37,834 bases of DNA from contig JAQUWH010000005.1 of the NCBI GenBank assembly GCA_028692955.1, forward strand, positions 68,615 through 106,448, read 5' to 3'. The position numbers were made by a program, and so were the translations under genes. Below are positions 35,712-37,834 of this stretch, piece after piece (position 1 is the first letter of the stretch; every line of letters begins with the position of its first letter). The notes beneath the pieces were generated by a model. The model was not told where the DNA came from. It did no database searches and worked only from the letters and a program-made list of their open reading frames with translations. This stretch comes from Clostridia bacterium. GTDB lineage: Bacteria > Bacillota > Clostridia > TANB77 > CAG-465.

Positions 35712-36629
35712 TTACGCTTTTTTCTTTGCTTCTTTTTTTGATTTTAATTTACTAAAGAATTTATCAAAAGAGTACCATAAAGAAGAAGCAATAAATACAG
35801 ATGAATAAGTACCTACTACAACACCAATAATCAGTGGCAACGAAAATTCCATTAATGTTTGTTGATTATTTAAGATTGCAAATACATATACAATGATAAT
35901 TGCCGTTACTGTTGTAATAGAAGTAATTAAAGTTCTCTTTAACACTTGTGCAATACTAACATTAATTGTATCTAATAAGTCTTTTGATTTTGTAATTTTC
36001 TTTTTATTTTCTCTAATTCTATCATAAACAATAATAGTATCATTAATAGAATAGCCAATAATCGTTAAAGCAACCGCAACAAATGTAGTATTGATTGGGA
36101 ATTTAATAATCCCATATATTGCTATTAAGAAAAGTACATCATGTACTAATGAAAGTACAGCTGTTAAGGCAGCGGTAAATCCTAAAGTCTTAAACCTTAT
36201 CGCAACATATATTAAAATTAATATAACAGATGCGATGATAGCAATTAATGCTGAATTTAATAATTCTTTTCCATAAGATGCTTGCACATTTCTAATAGAC
36301 GGTTCTTCCATCTTTGTGTATTTTGTTTTTAATGCTTCTACTACTTTTCCTGAAGTTTCTTCATTCATAGGATTACTTGTAATAGAAACTGCATTATTAC
36401 CACCAGTTATTTTTTGCACAAGTGGTTTTTCATTGGTAATACCTGATACTATATTTTGAATTTCATTATTATCGAATTCTTCATTTATATTGGTTTCAAT
36501 TTTAGTTCCACCCTTGAAGTCTACATCAAATTTATAACCAGTAACAAGACCATAGGTAATACCACCTACAATAATTAAAAGAGATATTATAACTAATAGT
36601 TTTCTATGCTTTAAAAAGTTAATGTTCAT
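35712..36629 (-). CDS. secF: Protein translocase subunit SecF
   Basis: Membrane subunit of SecDF, which uses the proton gradient to pull exported proteins through SecYEG. At 305 residues it has the usual six helices and a periplasm-facing P1-like loop. Signatures: YKFDVDFKGGTKIE near residue 35, RFKTLGFTAALTAVLSLVHDVLFLIAIYGI (about 145-175), LTIIGYSINDTIIVYDRIRENKK (the conserved loop), and RTLITSITTVTAIIIVY. ATG 36629 follows AAAAAGGAGG; the secD stop ends one base before it, so translation is coupled. Confidence 0.95.
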   Translation of the reverse strand: MNINFLKHRKLLVIISLLIIVGGITYGLVTGYKFDVDFKGGTKIETNINEEFDNNEIQNIVSGITNEKPLVQKITGGNNAVSITSNPMNEETSGKVVEALKTKYTKMEEPSIRNVQASYGKELLNSALIAIIASVILILIYVAIRFKTLGFTAALTAVLSLVHDVLFLIAIYGIIKFPINTTFVAVALTIIGYSINDTIIVYDRIRENKKKITKSKDLLDTINVSIAQVLKRTLITSITTVTAIIIVYVFAILNNQQTLMEFSLPLIIGVVVGTYSSVFIASSLWYSFDKFFSKLKSKKEAKKKA

Positions 36630-36630
36630 A

Positions 36631-37834
36631 TTATTTTACCTCCTTTTTCATACCTAGTAACGAAGGTCTTTTTGCACCTGCAGGTAATATTTGTTTTAAA
36701 ATAAATTTAGTGATAATTACAGCTGTAAGTAAACTTACTACAACACCAATCGCTAACACGATTCCAAAACCTTTTACTGGTCCTGTACCAAATATGTATA
36801 ATAGTATTGCTACTGCAAAAGTTGTTACGTTTCCATCTATAACTGCAGTCATAGCAGTTTTAAAGCTTTTTTCAAATGCTTTTAATGGTGATAATTTATT
36901 TTTTAATTCATCTTTAAATCTTTCAAAAATAATAACATTAGCATCTACTGCCATACCCACAGAAAGAATAAGTCCCGCTATACCTGGTAACGTTAAACTA
37001 ATACCAGTTGATGACATGATAAGTAGTACAATAGCTACATATGCTGTAAGTGCTATACTAGAAATCACTCCAGGTAATTTATAAAATGCAATCATAATAA
37101 TACAAATAATAACAAATGCAACAATACCAGCCATAATACTAATTTCTAATGCCTTTTGTCCAACATATGGCCCAATATATTCTTTACTCACTACATTTAA
37201 ATTAAATGGTAATGTTCCAGAATCTATTAACATGGCATACTCTTCAGCCTCTGCTTTCTTTTCGGTATAAGTACCTGCTCCCATTGTAATAATTGCTGTA
37301 TTAGATTCTATTTTTTCATTCACAGTTGGAGCTGTTATTTCTTCCGTATCTAAGTAAATAGAAAGTGTTTTACCAACCAAATTTCCGGTTGCCTCTGCAA
37401 ATTTTTTGGTTCCTTCCTCACTAAAGGTAAGTACTACATGTGGTGAAGGTAAGCCTGTTTTATCCGTAGGATCTTCACTGTATTTTGCCGTTTTTATATC
37501 ATCTCCAGCTAATAAAACGTTTCCATCTGGATCTCTAAACTCAATTTTAGCTGTCTTATCTAATCCTTCTACAGCACTTAATGGATCCTTACTTTTATCA
37601 TTGATATCAGCAGGTATTTCAACATATATCTGACTAGTTGCTTCATCTGATCTAACGATATAGTCAAATATATTTTTTGCTTCTAATCTTTTTTTGATAA
37701 CTGCTTCTGATTTTTTTAAATGTTCTGTTGAGATTTCGGTTCCATCATCCGCTTTTGCTTGATATACAATTGTACCACCACAACTTATATCTAATCCTGT
37801 CTTTATCTCTTTTGCACTTTTAATAATCGTCTTT
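36631..37834 (-). CDS. secD: Protein translocase subunit SecD, partial (N-terminus beyond the window)
   Basis: The frame is open from the right edge to its stop at 36631, giving 401 visible codons. The N-terminal part of SecD up to about the first motif is missing; visible are GLDISCGGTIVYQA (the GLDLxGG motif region, with ISCGG), the P1 head domain with KIEFRDPDGNVLL and VVLTFSEEGTKKFAEATGNLVGKTLSIYLD, and then the C-terminal helices with MIAFYKLPGVISSIALTAYV, LTLPGIAGLILSVGMAVDANVIIFERFKDEL and FGTGPVKGFGIVLAIGVVVSLLTAVIITKFIL. It is followed directly by secF, the standard order. Confidence 0.95.
   Translation of the reverse strand, partial: KTIIKSAKEIKTGLDISCGGTIVYQAKADDGTEISTEHLKKSEAVIKKRLEAKNIFDYIVRSDEATSQIYVEIPADINDKSKDPLSAVEGLDKTAKIEFRDPDGNVLLAGDDIKTAKYSEDPTDKTGLPSPHVVLTFSEEGTKKFAEATGNLVGKTLSIYLDTEEITAPTVNEKIESNTAIITMGAGTYTEKKAEAEEYAMLIDSGTLPFNLNVVSKEYIGPYVGQKALEISIMAGIVAFVIICIIMIAFYKLPGVISSIALTAYVAIVLLIMSSTGISLTLPGIAGLILSVGMAVDANVIIFERFKDELKNKLSPLKAFEKSFKTAMTAVIDGNVTTFAVAILLYIFGTGPVKGFGIVLAIGVVVSLLTAVIITKFILKQILPAGAKRPSLLGMKKEVK

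Noticed and set aside
1-37834. CRISPR array, rRNA operon, insertion sequence
   Set aside because: No regularly spaced repeats, no rRNA-like sequence and no transposase gene were seen on either strand.

Overview
The window is low-GC Bacillota (Firmicutes) chromosome using the standard bacterial code. Consensus SigA promoters (TTGACA/17 bp/TATAAT-like), strong AGGAGG ribosome binding sites and U-tract terminators recur throughout. The yqfC-yqfD pair, whose homologues are sporulation genes, points to a spore-forming lineage. I cannot name the species; an anaerobic clostridial or related gut bacterium fits best.

Left part (1-14.3 kb, almost all on the minus strand). A Tad/Flp-like pilus operon comes first: a CpaB-like SAF protein, a degenerate ParA-like protein, a frameshifted TadZ/CpaE-like ATPase, and a CpaF/TadA secretion ATPase that runs off the left edge. 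Next are a DacF-type D-Ala-D-Ala carboxypeptidase, a DUF402 protein, and a 978-residue isoleucyl-tRNA synthetase paralogue that keeps the whole IleRS fold signature but has lost its HIGH and KMSKS motifs. A GC-richer orphan gene and an RsiV-like DUF3298 protein follow, then the conserved block yqfC-yqfD-ybeY-dgkA-cdd.

Middle part (14.3-25.8 kb). A complete Agr-type peptide quorum-sensing system is arranged as two convergent units: agrA-agrC on the plus strand, and agrB with a short agrD (37 codons, TTG start) on the minus strand. After it come a DUF11 surface-type protein coupled to a 55-residue Cys-containing protein, a NadM-like nucleotidyltransferase, a peroxiredoxin followed by a 48-residue Cys-rich membrane peptide, an orphan OmpR-type regulator, a PflX-like radical SAM protein, D-lactate dehydrogenase, an HD-domain protein, a LiaF-like/DUF4097 envelope-stress pair, and a DUF2383 ferritin-like protein.

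Right part (25.9-34.9 kb): an integrative mobilizable element of about 9 kb. It carries a RepA_N-type initiator, a pMV158-like oriT with a MobV relaxase, a GNAT acetyltransferase, small unknown genes, an XRE regulator, a three-gene cargo (membrane protein, RBBP9-like hydrolase, DUF6076 protein), an HTH protein, a small Xis-like protein and a tyrosine integrase. It sits in the anticodon loop of a tRNA-Leu(UAA) gene. The chromosomal gene is split: its 3' half is at the left end, and its 5' half with a consensus promoter is at the right end. The element carries a complete tRNA-Leu(UAA) just inside its right end, where the old chromosomal promoter can transcribe it. Beyond the element lie a DUF4190/DUF4352-like membrane protein, secF, and a secD cut by the right edge.

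The observations most worth following up are the active-site-less IleRS paralogue beside a DUF402 gene, the element that splits a tRNA gene and supplies a replacement with a different variable arm, the AgrD peptide with unusually placed twin cysteines, and the coupled small Cys-rich proteins.
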